DNA of 64,000 nucleotides from Thermohalobaculum sp039805905 (GTDB lineage: Bacteria > Pseudomonadota > Alphaproteobacteria > Rhodobacterales > Rhodobacteraceae), in NCBI GenBank assembly GCA_039805905.1, contig JBDIVM010000003.1:1-64000 (forward strand). Direction: 5' to 3'. Position 1 is the stretch's first letter. Each line of letters opens with the position of its first letter. The notes beneath the pieces were generated by a model. That model was given only the letters and a program-made list of their open reading frames with translations. It ran no database searches and was not told the origin of the DNA. Positions 24,557 through 33,892 of the stretch are shown here, one piece after another. Made by a program: the position numbers and the translations under genes.

Positions 24557-27463
24557 ATGCCGGATGCTGAGCGGATGGAGCGAGAGAGCCTGATCCGGCG
24601 GACCATCACTGCCCCGATTGCCTGCGACCCGAGCCGGGCCGCGGCGGTGATGGCGCCACTCGACCCTGCTCTCACCGCCGGTGCGACGGGCGATCTGCTG
24701 CGCGGCACCGCGGGCTCCAGCCCCTATCTCGCGCGGCTGATCGAGCTGCACGGAGGCTGGCTCGCGGAGGCCGTCCATAACGCGCCCGAGGCGACGATGC
24801 GTACGATCCTGGCCGGCATCGCGGCGGCCGGGCTTGAAGCGGGCGACAGCCGCGCCCTCGGCAATCACCTGCGCAAGGCCAAGTCGCATGCCGCGCTCCT
24901 GATCGCGCTGGCCGATCTCGGGGGCGCCTGGCAGCTCGCCGAGGTCACCGCGGCCCTCTCGGCCCTTGCAGATGCGGCTCTCGGTGCGGCGCTCTGCTGG
25001 CTGCTGCGTGCCGAGGTCGGCCAAGGCCGGCTCCCCGGGCTCACCGAAGTCGACCTCGCCAACGGCGCGGGTTACGTCGCCATCGCGATGGGCAAGCACG
25101 GTGCGAACGAGCTCAACTACTCCTCGGACATCGACCTCATCTGCCTGTTCGACCAGGATCGCTTCGAGCCTGCCGACTATGCCGATGCCAAGGCCCGGTA
25201 CATCCATGTCACCAGGCAGATGGTGCGGCTTCTGTCCGAGACGACCGGCGAGGGTTACGTTTTCCGCACCGATCTCAGGCTCCGCCCCTCGCCCTCGACC
25301 ACTCCGGTCTGCATGGCGCTGGAGGCCGCCGAACGCTACTACGAGTCGGTCGGCCGGACCTGGGAACGCGCCGCGCACATCAAGGCCCGCCCGGCCGCCG
25401 GCGACACCACCGCAGGCGGCGCGTATCTCGCCCGCCTGACCCCGTTCGTCTGGCGCCGCTACCTCGACTTCGCCGCCATAGAGGACGTGCACGAACTGCT
25501 GCGCAAGATCCGCGCCCAGAAGGGGCAGTTCACCACCCGCTCGCTTCCTGGCCACAACATCAAGCTCGGCCCCGGCGGCATTCGCGAGATCGAGTTCTTC
25601 GCCCAGACCCGCCAGCTCATCTGCGGCGGCCGCGATCCCGAGCTGCGCGAGCCCACCACGCTCGGCGCGCTGGCGGCACTGGCCCGAAAGGGATGGGTCG
25701 CCGAGGCGACCGCCCAGCTCCTCGCGGCGGACTATACTGCCCACCGCGCGCTGGAACACCGGTTGCAGATGATCGACGATGCCCAGACCCACCTGTTCCC
25801 GGCCGCCAGCGAGGCACGCGACCGGCTTGCGTGTCTCTGTGGCTGGTCGGACCGGGATGCCTTCGAACGCGACGTCGCCGAGCGGCTTGCCCGTGTTCAC
25901 GCGGCGGCGGAGGAGTTCTTCACGCCGGGCGCCGGCCGGCGCGCTCCGGCCAAGTCGGCGGCGGGCGAGGCAGATCTCGCCGCCATGGGATTCCGCCGCC
26001 CCTCCGACGCGGCCAGAATGCTCGAACGCTGGCGTGGCGCCAGCATGCCCGCCACCCGCACGGCACGGGCGCGCGCGCTGTTCGCGGGACTCGAACCCCA
26101 GGTCCTCCACCGGCTTGCACAGGCCGGCAACCCGGATGAGGCAATGGCCGAGTTCGACCGCTTCCTCTCCGGCCTGCCTTCCGGGGTGCAGGTGTTCTCC
26201 CTCTTCTCGGCCAACCCGCATCTCCTCGACCTCATCGTCGAGATCTGCACGGCGGCGCCGCGGCTCGCCGCCCATCTCGGCCGCGAGCCGCAGGCGCTTG
26301 ATGCGCTGCTCGATCGCAACTTCTTCGACCCTCTGCCCGAAGCGCCCGTCCTTGCGGGCGACCTGGAACGCCGGCTCGCAGACGAGATCGACTACGAACG
26401 CGCCCTTGACGGCGTGCGCCGCTGGGCGCGCGAGCAGACCTTCCGCGCCGGAGTCCAGGTGCTGCGGGGCCTGTCCAAATCGGCCGAGGCCGGGCGAAGC
26501 TTCTCGGCGATCGCCGAGGCGACGCTCACCTGCCTTTATCCTCGTGTCATCGCTGAGTTCGCCCGGCGGCACGGCCCGCCGCCCGGGCGGGGCATGGTGG
26601 TGGTCGCGATGGGCAAACTCGGCAGCCGCGAGATGACCGCCGGCTCGGACCTGGATCTCATCACCCTTTACGATGCGGGCGGCGCAGAGGCGTCCGGTGG
26701 CCCGCGGCCGCTCCCGCCCGCAACCTATTTTCCGCGACTGACCCAGGCCCTCGTCGCGGCACTGACCGTGCCGACCGCCGAGGGCCGGCTGTACGAGGTC
26801 GACATGCGTCTGCGCCCCTCGGGCCGGCAAGGACCGGTTGCCACCTCGCTTGCCGGATTCGCCAAGTATCAGGCCGAGCAGGCCTGGGTCTGGGAGCATC
26901 TGGCGCTGACCCGGGCCCGCGTGGTTGCCGGTGCCCCCGACCTCGCTGCCGAGGCCGAGGCAGCGATCCGCGCGGCACTGGAGGCCCGGAAGGGTGACCC
27001 CCGCGTCCTCACCGAGGCCCGCGAGATGCGCACCCGCCTGCTCGAGGCGCATGCCAGGGACCGGGAGAACCCCTTTGCCCTCAAATACACTGCGGGCGGC
27101 CTGATGGAGATCGAGTTTCTCGCCCAGACCGGGATGTTGCTGCACGGACTCGGCCGCCAGAGTGCCGGTGACGCCCTGCCGCGGCTGGCGGAAACCGGCT
27201 GGATCAGCGGAGCCGAGGCCGCGGCGCTCGGCGACTCCCTGTCGCTGCTGCAGTGCCTGCAGCAGATCGAACGAGTCTCGCTCGAGGGGCCCGTCGACCC
27301 GGAAACCGCAGGTGAGGGGCTCATACGGGTGATGGTTCGGGCCTGCGGCGCCGAGGATCTCTCCGCGCTCAAGGCAATGCTCACTGCCGTCCGGGCGCGG
27401 GCCGCGGTCGTGTGCGATCGGATTTTCCCGCCCGTGGCCGAGGCCGGAGGAGGAGCCGCATGA
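24557..27463 (+). CDS. glnE: bifunctional glutamine synthetase adenylyltransferase/deadenylylase
   Basis: A 968-residue GlnE, which adds AMP to and removes AMP from glutamine synthetase in response to PII and glutamine. Both nucleotidyltransferase domains are visible: the N-terminal one at about residues 172-195 (MGKHGANELNYSSDIDLI) and the C-terminal one at about 680-702 (MGKLGSREMTAGSDLDLITL), each with the paired Asp. Length is normal. Its last codons overlap the ThuA-like start, and a GGAGGAG ribosome site for that gene sits inside the glnE end. Confidence 0.96.
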   Translation: MPDAERMERESLIRRTITAPIACDPSRAAAVMAPLDPALTAGATGDLLRGTAGSSPYLARLIELHGGWLAEAVHNAPEATMRTILAGIAAAGLEAGDSRALGNHLRKAKSHAALLIALADLGGAWQLAEVTAALSALADAALGAALCWLLRAEVGQGRLPGLTEVDLANGAGYVAIAMGKHGANELNYSSDIDLICLFDQDRFEPADYADAKARYIHVTRQMVRLLSETTGEGYVFRTDLRLRPSPSTTPVCMALEAAERYYESVGRTWERAAHIKARPAAGDTTAGGAYLARLTPFVWRRYLDFAAIEDVHELLRKIRAQKGQFTTRSLPGHNIKLGPGGIREIEFFAQTRQLICGGRDPELREPTTLGALAALARKGWVAEATAQLLAADYTAHRALEHRLQMIDDAQTHLFPAASEARDRLACLCGWSDRDAFERDVAERLARVHAAAEEFFTPGAGRRAPAKSAAGEADLAAMGFRRPSDAARMLERWRGASMPATRTARARALFAGLEPQVLHRLAQAGNPDEAMAEFDRFLSGLPSGVQVFSLFSANPHLLDLIVEICTAAPRLAAHLGREPQALDALLDRNFFDPLPEAPVLAGDLERRLADEIDYERALDGVRRWAREQTFRAGVQVLRGLSKSAEAGRSFSAIAEATLTCLYPRVIAEFARRHGPPPGRGMVVVAMGKLGSREMTAGSDLDLITLYDAGGAEASGGPRPLPPATYFPRLTQALVAALTVPTAEGRLYEVDMRLRPSGRQGPVATSLAGFAKYQAEQAWVWEHLALTRARVVAGAPDLAAEAEAAIRAALEARKGDPRVLTEAREMRTRLLEAHARDRENPFALKYTAGGLMEIEFLAQTGMLLHGLGRQSAGDALPRLAETGWISGAEAAALGDSLSLLQCLQQIERVSLEGPVDPETAGEGLIRVMVRACGAEDLSALKAMLTAVRARAAVVCDRIFPPVAEAGGGAA

Positions 27464-28245
27464 AGATCCGCACGGTGGTCTGGGGCGAGAACATCCACGA
27501 ACAGCGCAATGCAGCTGTCCGGGCGATCTATCCGGATGGCATGCACGCCTGCATTGCGGGAGCGCTGAACGAGGACCCAGGCATCACCGCCACCACCGCC
27601 ACCCTGCAGGAGCCCGAGCACGGGTTGAAGGAAGAGCGGCTCGCGGCCACCGACGTGCTGGTCTGGTGGGGTCATTGTGCCCACGGCCAGGTGGCCGATG
27701 CCGTTGTCGACCGCGTCCAGCGCCGGGTGTGGGAGGGGATGGGGCTGATCTGCCTTCACTCGGCACATTTCTCGAAGATCTTCACCCGGCTCATGGGCAC
27801 GCCCTGTGCCTTGGCCTGGCGCGAGGCCGGCGAGCGCGAGCGGATCTGGGTCGTCAACCCGGGCCACCCGATCGTCCGGGACCTCGGCCGCACCGTCGAG
27901 ATTCCCGCCGCCGAGATGTACTCCGAGCCGTTCTCCGTTCCCGAACCGATGGAGACGGTGCTGATCAGCTGGTTCGAAGGCGGCGAGGTATTCCGGTCCG
28001 GCATGACCTGGCAGCGCGGCGCAGGGCGGATCTTCTACTTCCGCCCGGGCCACGAGATCTACCCGATCTACCACCAGGCCGAGGTGCGCCAGATCCTGCG
28101 CAACGCGGTGCGCTGGGCGCACAATCCGTCCCCGGCCTGGCAGGATGTGGGCGCCGCCCCCCGCCGCAGCGTCGAGGAGAGCTTCGAAAGCATTACCGCG
28201 AAGGGGCCGCGGCTCCACACGGAAGGCGAGCAAGGGTTCCGCTGA
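27460..28245 (+). CDS. ThuA-like (trehalose utilisation) protein
   Basis: A 261-residue ThuA-domain protein with a class I glutamine-amidotransferase-like fold. Marks are WGENIHEQRNAAVRAIYPDG, VLVWWGHCAHG, GLICLHSAHFSK and FYFRPGHEIYPIY. In rhizobia ThuA works with ThuB, a Gfo/Idh/MocA dehydrogenase, in disaccharide catabolism; the next gene here is such a dehydrogenase. It overlaps glnE by four bases (ATGA) and has a strong GGAGGAG site, so it depends at least partly on glnE transcription, which is an unusual pairing. Confidence 0.88.
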   Translation: MKIRTVVWGENIHEQRNAAVRAIYPDGMHACIAGALNEDPGITATTATLQEPEHGLKEERLAATDVLVWWGHCAHGQVADAVVDRVQRRVWEGMGLICLHSAHFSKIFTRLMGTPCALAWREAGERERIWVVNPGHPIVRDLGRTVEIPAAEMYSEPFSVPEPMETVLISWFEGGEVFRSGMTWQRGAGRIFYFRPGHEIYPIYHQAEVRQILRNAVRWAHNPSPAWQDVGAAPRRSVEESFESITAKGPRLHTEGEQGFR

Positions 28246-29327
28246 TGGTCGAGGTAGCGACGGGCGCTCCGGTGCGACTCCTGATCCTCGGCACCGGCAT
28301 GATGGGCGGGGCCCATGCGAAGGCGTTCCAGGCGGTCGAGGGCTGCGAGATCGTGGCCGCCTGCGATACCGACGCGGACGTGCTTCAGGCGTTCCTTCGC
28401 CGGCACGGCATTGCGCGCGGATTTGCCAGCCTCGAGGCCGCGCTCGACTGGGGCGGTTTCGACGCGGTTGCCAACGTCACCCCGGACGCCGCCCATCTGC
28501 CGACCACGCTGCGGCTCGTCGAGGCCGGCAAGCATGTGTTCTGCGAGAAACCCCTTGCGCTGAACGCCGCCGACGCGATGGCTATGACCGGGGCGATCGA
28601 GGCGGCCCGGCTCGTCGGCATGGTCAACTTCACCTACCGCAACGCCGCTGCAATCCAGACGGCGCGCGAACTGGTCGCCTGCGGCCGCATCGGCGCGCTC
28701 CGCCATGTCGAGGCGTCCTATCTGCAGAGCTGGCTGGTGGGAAACTACTGGGGCGACTGGCGCGAGACGCGCGCCTTCCTGTGGCGGCTCTCCCAAGGAC
28801 ACGGCTCGAAGGGGGTTCTTGGCGACGTGGGAATCCACATCCTCGACTTCGCATCCTGGGGCGCGGACAGCGAGATCGCCTCAGTCACCTGCCGGCTCGC
28901 CAACTTCGACAAGGCGCCCGGCGGACGGATCGGCGACTATGTGCTCGACGCCAACGACAGCGCGGCGATGACCGTGGAGTTCGGCAACGGCGCGCTCGGA
29001 GTCGTCCACGCGACGCGTTATGCAACGGGCTACGCCAATCGCCTGGCGCTGCAACTCTTCGGCACGCTGGGGGCGATCCGGCTCAATCTCGACCGAAGCT
29101 ATACGGAGCTCGAGATCTGCGAGGGGCCGGGCATCCACGACCAGGGCTGGCGGACGGTCAGCTGTGTGCAGGTCGAGAGCAACTACGTCCGCTTCGTCAG
29201 AGCGATCCGCGAGGGCGGCACGCTCGAGCCCTCGTTCCGCCGCGCGGCCGGGATACAGGCCGTGCTCGATGCCTGCTTCGAGAGCGACCGGCGGGGCATG
29301 CGGATCGAGATGCAGGGCGGGCCGTGA
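28245..29327 (+). CDS. Gfo/Idh/MocA-family oxidoreductase
   Basis: A 360-residue NAD(P)-dependent dehydrogenase of the Gfo/Idh/MocA family, acting on a sugar or cyclitol. The Rossmann motif is ILGTGMMGGAHAKAF, the family EKP motif is HVFCEKPLALNA, and the catalytic block is GVLGDVGIHILDFA. The start overlaps the ThuA-like stop by one base (TGATG). Together they resemble the thuAB pair and probably oxidise a disaccharide or sugar derivative. The substrate is not known. Confidence 0.9.
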   Translation: MVEVATGAPVRLLILGTGMMGGAHAKAFQAVEGCEIVAACDTDADVLQAFLRRHGIARGFASLEAALDWGGFDAVANVTPDAAHLPTTLRLVEAGKHVFCEKPLALNAADAMAMTGAIEAARLVGMVNFTYRNAAAIQTARELVACGRIGALRHVEASYLQSWLVGNYWGDWRETRAFLWRLSQGHGSKGVLGDVGIHILDFASWGADSEIASVTCRLANFDKAPGGRIGDYVLDANDSAAMTVEFGNGALGVVHATRYATGYANRLALQLFGTLGAIRLNLDRSYTELEICEGPGIHDQGWRTVSCVQVESNYVRFVRAIREGGTLEPSFRRAAGIQAVLDACFESDRRGMRIEMQGGP

Positions 29328-29348
29328 CCCGCCATTCCGCCGCACGGT

Positions 29349-29816
29349 CTATTTCAGCTCTGCCGCGAGCGACCACACGCGTTCGTTCGACTCCGGCGTC
29401 CGCCGGCGGGTAATCTCGCAGCCGAGCGTCGCGCCGTCCGGCAGGCGATCGAGCTTCTCGATCCGGATATGCACCCGCCGCGCCCGCGGATCGACCAGGC
29501 ACAGCTGCGCCAGCCGCTCGGCGAAGGTCTCGACCAGGCTGATCCGCGGCCCGGCGATCAGGCTTTCGATGTGATCGACAATGTCTTCGTAGTTGATCAC
29601 CCGACCCAGCCGGTCGTCGAGATGGGCGACATTGCGTGCCGCCTCGACCACGACGTCGAAGCGCACGCGCTGGCGGGTTCCGACTTCCTCGGCATAGGCG
29701 CCGATCTCGATCTCGCGCACATACCCCCGCAGGAAGATACGGTCGGCCATAAGGTCGCCCTCGGGGCCGGTAGCAGCATCGATCCGCTGCGGCAGGAGAG
29801 CTCTCTCGATCATCAC
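29349..29816 (-). CDS. folB: dihydroneopterin aldolase
   Basis: A 155-residue FolB-type enzyme, converting dihydroneopterin to hydroxymethyl-dihydropterin in folate synthesis. The motifs DRIFLRGYVREIEIGAYAEE, INYEDIVDHIES and SLVETFAERLA include the conserved Tyr and Glu. The protein carries about 24 residues before the usual start; an internal ATG at 29750 would match the family length better. It faces the divergent nad operon across 290 bases. Confidence 0.9.
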   Translation of the reverse strand: MMIERALLPQRIDAATGPEGDLMADRIFLRGYVREIEIGAYAEEVGTRQRVRFDVVVEAARNVAHLDDRLGRVINYEDIVDHIESLIAGPRISLVETFAERLAQLCLVDPRARRVHIRIEKLDRLPDGATLGCEITRRRTPESNERVWSLAAELK

Positions 29817-30065
29817 CTACTCCCGTGATCGAAGGGTTCCGATCAGTGTCCGCACATCCATAATCTAGGCCCGCCGGGTCCCGCGCACCACCTTGAAAGC
29901 GGCGCCCGCGGTCGCGGCGGCACCGATTCACCATGCCGGAGGCGAATGACCCCCCGGGCCCACCGGCGCATCTTCCCGGTTGACTCACCCCGGACGGCGC
30001 GCCAAACATCGTCTCCGCCCGGATTATCGACGCGCGCCATTGTGCGCGTTTTTTCGGGGACTATA

Positions 30066-30084
30066 TATGCTCATACTGAGCATA
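30066..30084. promoter_or_regulatory. perfect palindrome upstream of nadA, probable NadQ operator
   Basis: TATGCTCA-TAC-TGAGCATA is a perfect 8+3+8 inverted repeat 23 bases before the nadA ATG, in a short AT-rich patch. Its position and form fit an operator of the NAD-biosynthesis repressor NadQ, known from alphaproteobacteria. The regulator gene is not in this window. An overlap with the promoter would explain repression. Confidence 0.75.
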
Positions 30085-30106
30085 ATTTACCCGGAGGACC
30101 CGGCCC

Positions 30107-31168
30107 ATGCTGATCAACGCGACCACCCACCCCGCCGAGGCGCGTGCGGAACTCGCGCGCAGCTATGACCTCGCGCCGTCCGCCGCCGCGGCGCGCGCGA
30201 CGGCCGACCGCTACGCCCGGGTGAGCCGGATCATCCCCGAGCCCGACTGGCAGGGCTATGCCCCGTATATCCGCGCGATCGGGAAGCTGAAGGCCGAGCG
30301 CGACGCGGTGATCCTGGCGCACAACTACATGACGCCCGAGATCTTCCACGGCATCGCCGACTTCGCCGGAGACTCGCTCCAGCTCGCGATCCAGGCGACG
30401 AAGGTGCCCAACAGGGTCATCGTCCAGTGCGGCGTGCACTTCATGGCCGAGACCTCGAAGGTGCTGAACCCCGCCAAGACAGTGCTGATCCCGGATTCGC
30501 GTGCGGGCTGCTCGCTCGCCTCGTCGATCACCGCGGCCGATGTCGAGGACATGCGCCGCCAGTATCCGGGCGCGAAGGTCGTCAGCTACGTCAACACCAC
30601 CGCCGAGGTGAAGGCCGTTTCCGACATCTGCTGCACCTCGGCCAACGCGCTCGAGGTGGTCGAGGCGATGCCGGGCGACACCGTGATCATGACTCCCGAC
30701 GGCTTCCTCGCGCGCAACGTTGCGGCGCAGTCCTCGAAGCGCATCGTCTGGTGGGAGGGCACCTGCATGGTGCATGAGCGCTTCACCGCCGAGGAGCTCG
30801 AGGCCTACCGCGAGGCCAATCCGGGCGTCGTCATCATCGCCCATCCGGAGTGCCCGCCTTCGGTCATCCAGGCGGCCGACTTCTCGGGCTCGACCTCCGG
30901 CATGATCTCGTGGGTGCGGAAGAACAAGCCGCAGAAGGTCGTGATGGTCACCGAATGCTCGATGTCCGACAACGTCGCCGCCGAGCTGCCCGAGACCGAG
31001 TTCATCCGCCCCTGCAACATCTGCCCGCACATGAAGCGGATCACGCTCGAGAACGTGCTCTGGTCGCTCCACTCCATGACCGAGGAGGTCACGGTGAAGG
31101 AGGAGTATCTCGAGCCCGCCCGCCGCGCAGTCGAGGCGATGCTCGCGCTCGGGGAGCGCAAGCACTGA
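30107..31168 (+). CDS. nadA: quinolinate synthase
   Basis: A 353-residue NadA, the [4Fe-4S] enzyme that condenses iminoaspartate with dihydroxyacetone phosphate to quinolinate. Cluster cysteines are in VQCGVHFMAETSK, VTECSMSDNVA or TCMVHERF, and NICPHMKRITLEN. HNYMTPEI and GDSLQLAIQA are typical. A GGAGG site precedes the ATG. First gene of the nadABC operon under the palindrome at 30066. Confidence 0.96.
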   Translation: MLINATTHPAEARAELARSYDLAPSAAAARATADRYARVSRIIPEPDWQGYAPYIRAIGKLKAERDAVILAHNYMTPEIFHGIADFAGDSLQLAIQATKVPNRVIVQCGVHFMAETSKVLNPAKTVLIPDSRAGCSLASSITAADVEDMRRQYPGAKVVSYVNTTAEVKAVSDICCTSANALEVVEAMPGDTVIMTPDGFLARNVAAQSSKRIVWWEGTCMVHERFTAEELEAYREANPGVVIIAHPECPPSVIQAADFSGSTSGMISWVRKNKPQKVVMVTECSMSDNVAAELPETEFIRPCNICPHMKRITLENVLWSLHSMTEEVTVKEEYLEPARRAVEAMLALGERKH

Positions 31169-31241
31169 CGAGCACCGCCGGGCGCTGCCCGGCGGACAAG
31201 CGATCCGCATCCGGCACCCCCGCAGAGGCAGGCCAGACACC

Positions 31242-31397
31242 GTGCGACGCCCCTCCGACCCCCGCATCCGCCCGGACTGCGCGCTTGCCGCGCTGGCCGT
31301 CATGACCCTCGCTGCCTGCTCGGGCGGCCGCGGCCGCTCCGCGCCCGTGGGCGGCGCCCGCGGCGACCTGCTGGTCGCCCGGGATTTCGGCGTCTAG
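31242..31397 (+). CDS. small putative lipoprotein between nadA and nadB
   Basis: A 51-residue frame with a GTG start. After an Arg-rich n-region comes LAALAVMTLAAC, a good lipobox, then a short Gly/Arg/Ser tail. The stop lies two bases before the nadB start, so it would be cotranslated with nadB. A small lipoprotein here has no obvious link to NAD synthesis. It could also be a fortuitous frame in the 230-base nadA-nadB gap. Confidence 0.5.
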   Translation: MRRPSDPRIRPDCALAALAVMTLAACSGGRGRSAPVGGARGDLLVARDFGV

Positions 31398-31399
31398 CC

Positions 31400-32992
31400 A
31401 TGGCCCCGCGCCATGACACGCTGTTCGACGCCGCCGGCGCGCTGATCGTCGGGGCCGGGCTCGCCGGCCTCTTCACCGCGCTGAAGATGGCCCCTCGACC
31501 GGTCACCGTGCTCTCGCCCATGCCGCTCGGCGAGGGCGCCTCCAGCGCCTGGGCCCAGGGCGGCGTCGCTGCTGCGGTCGGCGCGGGGGACTCCCCCGCT
31601 GCACATGCCTCTGACACGGTCGCCGCCGGGGCCGGCACGGTGGATATCGAGGTTGCCAGGACAGTGGCCGAGGAGGCCGCCGCGCGGATCGAGGATCTCG
31701 CCCGCTTCGGCACGCCTTTCGACCGTGACGCTCAGGGCCATTACCTCCAGTCCCGCGAAGCCGCCCATTCCGCCCACCGCGTGGTCCGGGTGAAGGGCGA
31801 CCGCGCCGGCAAGGCGATCATGCAGGCGCTGGTCGCAGCCGTCCGCGCGACGCCCTCGATCCGGGTGATCGAGGCGATCGAGGTCGATGACCTCGCGCTG
31901 GCCGAAGGCCGGGTGGCCGGCGTCTTCGCCCGGCGCGCCTCCGACGCGTGGTCGGCGCCCATCCTGTTCCGTGCACCCGAGACGGTGCTGGCCACGGGCG
32001 GCATCGGCGGGCTCTACCAGGTCACCTCCAATCCCGGCCGCGTCTGCGGCCAGGGCCTCGGCATGGCTGCACGCGCCGGGGCAATGATCGCCGACCCGGA
32101 ATTCGTGCAGTTCCACCCCACCGGCATCGCCGTCGACCGCGATCCCGCCCCGCTCGCCTCCGAGGCGCTGAGGGGCGAGGGCGCAGTGCTGATCGATGAG
32201 ACCGGGACCCGCTTCATGCCCGCCTTTCACCCGGACGCGGAGCTCGCGCCGCGCGATATCGTCGCCCGCGCGATCCATCGGCAGATCGCCGCCGGTCACG
32301 AGGTCTTCCTCGACTGTCGCGTGGCCATCGGCAGCCGCTTCGCCGAGGCATTCCCGACTATCTGGAGTTACTGCCGCGAGGCCGGGATCGACCCCGCCAC
32401 CCGGCCGATCCCGGTGGCCCCGCTGCAGCACTACCACATGGGCGGCGTCAGGACCGACGCCAGCGGCCGCGCCTCGCTGCCGGGGCTCTGGGCGGTGGGC
32501 GAGGTCGCCTGCACCGGCCTGCACGGCGCGAACCGTCTGGCGTCGAACTCGCTGCTCGAGGCGGTCGTGTTCGGCGCACGCGTCGCACAGGCGATTGACG
32601 GGGCCACGGGCGAAGCCGCCGGCGGCCGCCTCGCGGGTCGCCTGCCCGAGGCCGGGCCGGCGGTCCGCCACCTGCCCGCGCGACTGCGCGCCGAACTCCG
32701 CCGGGTGATGACTGCCGATGTCGGTGTGGTCCGTGACGCCGCCGGGCTTGCCCGCGCGCTCCGCGCCATCGCACGGATCGAGCGCGCGGCCGAGGGAACC
32801 TCGCGCGGATTCCTCAACATGCTGACCGCAGCGACCCTGATTGCCGCCGCCGCGCTGAAGCGAACCGAGAGCCGGGGCGGCCACTTCCGCGCCGACTTCC
32901 CGACGGCCGATCCGACCCGGGCGCACCCGACGCTCATCACCCTCGACGAGGCACTGGCGATCCGCGCCGCGGCCGGGGATGAGATCCCATGA
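31400..32992 (+). CDS. nadB: L-aspartate oxidase
   Basis: A 530-residue FAD flavoprotein that oxidises L-aspartate to iminoaspartate for NadA. It shows the N-terminal FAD motif LIVGAGLAGLFTALKM, then SSAWAQGGVAAAVG, the flavin loop ATGGIGGLYQVTSNP and the C-terminal GEVACTGLHGANRLASNS. The length is normal. It ends four bases inside nadC. Confidence 0.96.
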   Translation: MAPRHDTLFDAAGALIVGAGLAGLFTALKMAPRPVTVLSPMPLGEGASSAWAQGGVAAAVGAGDSPAAHASDTVAAGAGTVDIEVARTVAEEAAARIEDLARFGTPFDRDAQGHYLQSREAAHSAHRVVRVKGDRAGKAIMQALVAAVRATPSIRVIEAIEVDDLALAEGRVAGVFARRASDAWSAPILFRAPETVLATGGIGGLYQVTSNPGRVCGQGLGMAARAGAMIADPEFVQFHPTGIAVDRDPAPLASEALRGEGAVLIDETGTRFMPAFHPDAELAPRDIVARAIHRQIAAGHEVFLDCRVAIGSRFAEAFPTIWSYCREAGIDPATRPIPVAPLQHYHMGGVRTDASGRASLPGLWAVGEVACTGLHGANRLASNSLLEAVVFGARVAQAIDGATGEAAGGRLAGRLPEAGPAVRHLPARLRAELRRVMTADVGVVRDAAGLARALRAIARIERAAEGTSRGFLNMLTAATLIAAAALKRTESRGGHFRADFPTADPTRAHPTLITLDEALAIRAAAGDEIP

Positions 32993-33840
32993 AACTCCCG
33001 CCGCTTCCCCGCCTGATGCTCGAGCCGGCGATCCGCGCCGCGCTCATGGAGGACCTCGGCCGTGCCGGCGACGTGACCTCGGACGCGGTCATTCCGCCCG
33101 GCACCCGGGCCCGCGCGGTGATGCGCGCCCGCGAGGCGGGCGTCGCCGCCGGGCTCGATGCCGCGCGGATCGCCTTCGAGCTGATCGACCCGGCGCTCGC
33201 GATCTTGCAGGCCGCCGCCGACGGCGACCGGGTGGCGCCGGGCGACGTGCTGATCGAGGTCGCGGGCGAGGCCCGCGCCATCCTCTCGGCCGAGCGGGTG
33301 GCGCTCAACTTCGCCTGCCGGATGTCGGGCATCGCCACGGCGACCCGCGCCATCGCCGACGCCATCGCGCACACCAAGGCGGTGATCGTCTGCACGCGGA
33401 AGACCACGCCGGGGCTGCGGATGTTCGAGAAGCGGGCCGTCCGCGCCGGGGGCGGCGGCAACCACCGCTGGGGCCTCGACGACGCCATGCTGATCAAGGA
33501 CAACCACATCGCCGCCGCGGGCGGCATCCGCCCGGTGCTGGAGCGCGCCCGGGCCACCGCCGGCCACATGATGAAGATCGAGATCGAGGTCGACACGCTC
33601 GACCAGCTCGCCGAGGTGCTGGAGGCGGGCGGAGCCGACAACGTGCTGCTCGACAACATGGGCCTGGAGACGCTGCGCGCGGCGGTCGCCATGGCGCGGG
33701 GCCGTGCCACCCTCGAAGCCTCGGGCCGCATCACGCCGGAGACCGCGCCGGCCATCGCCGGGACCGGTGTCGATTACCTCTCGGCCGGCTGGCTGACCCA
33801 TTCGGCGCGCATCCTGGACCTGGGGCTCGATATCGACTGA
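32989..33840 (+). CDS. nadC: nicotinate-nucleotide pyrophosphorylase (quinolinate phosphoribosyltransferase)
   Basis: A 283-residue NadC that turns quinolinate and PRPP into nicotinate mononucleotide. Motifs include NFACRMSGIATATRA, CTRKTTPGLRMFEKRAV with the PRPP-binding Arg/Lys, GGGNHRWGLDDAMLIKDNHI and VDYLSAGWLTHS. It overlaps nadB by four bases (ATGA), completing the nadABC operon. Confidence 0.96.
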   Translation: MKLPPLPRLMLEPAIRAALMEDLGRAGDVTSDAVIPPGTRARAVMRAREAGVAAGLDAARIAFELIDPALAILQAAADGDRVAPGDVLIEVAGEARAILSAERVALNFACRMSGIATATRAIADAIAHTKAVIVCTRKTTPGLRMFEKRAVRAGGGGNHRWGLDDAMLIKDNHIAAAGGIRPVLERARATAGHMMKIEIEVDTLDQLAEVLEAGGADNVLLDNMGLETLRAAVAMARGRATLEASGRITPETAPAIAGTGVDYLSAGWLTHSARILDLGLDID

Positions 33841-33892
33841 GAAGGTCCGCTCATACCCTGCTCAAGCGTGAGAATTGGTCCAACCAGTTGAT

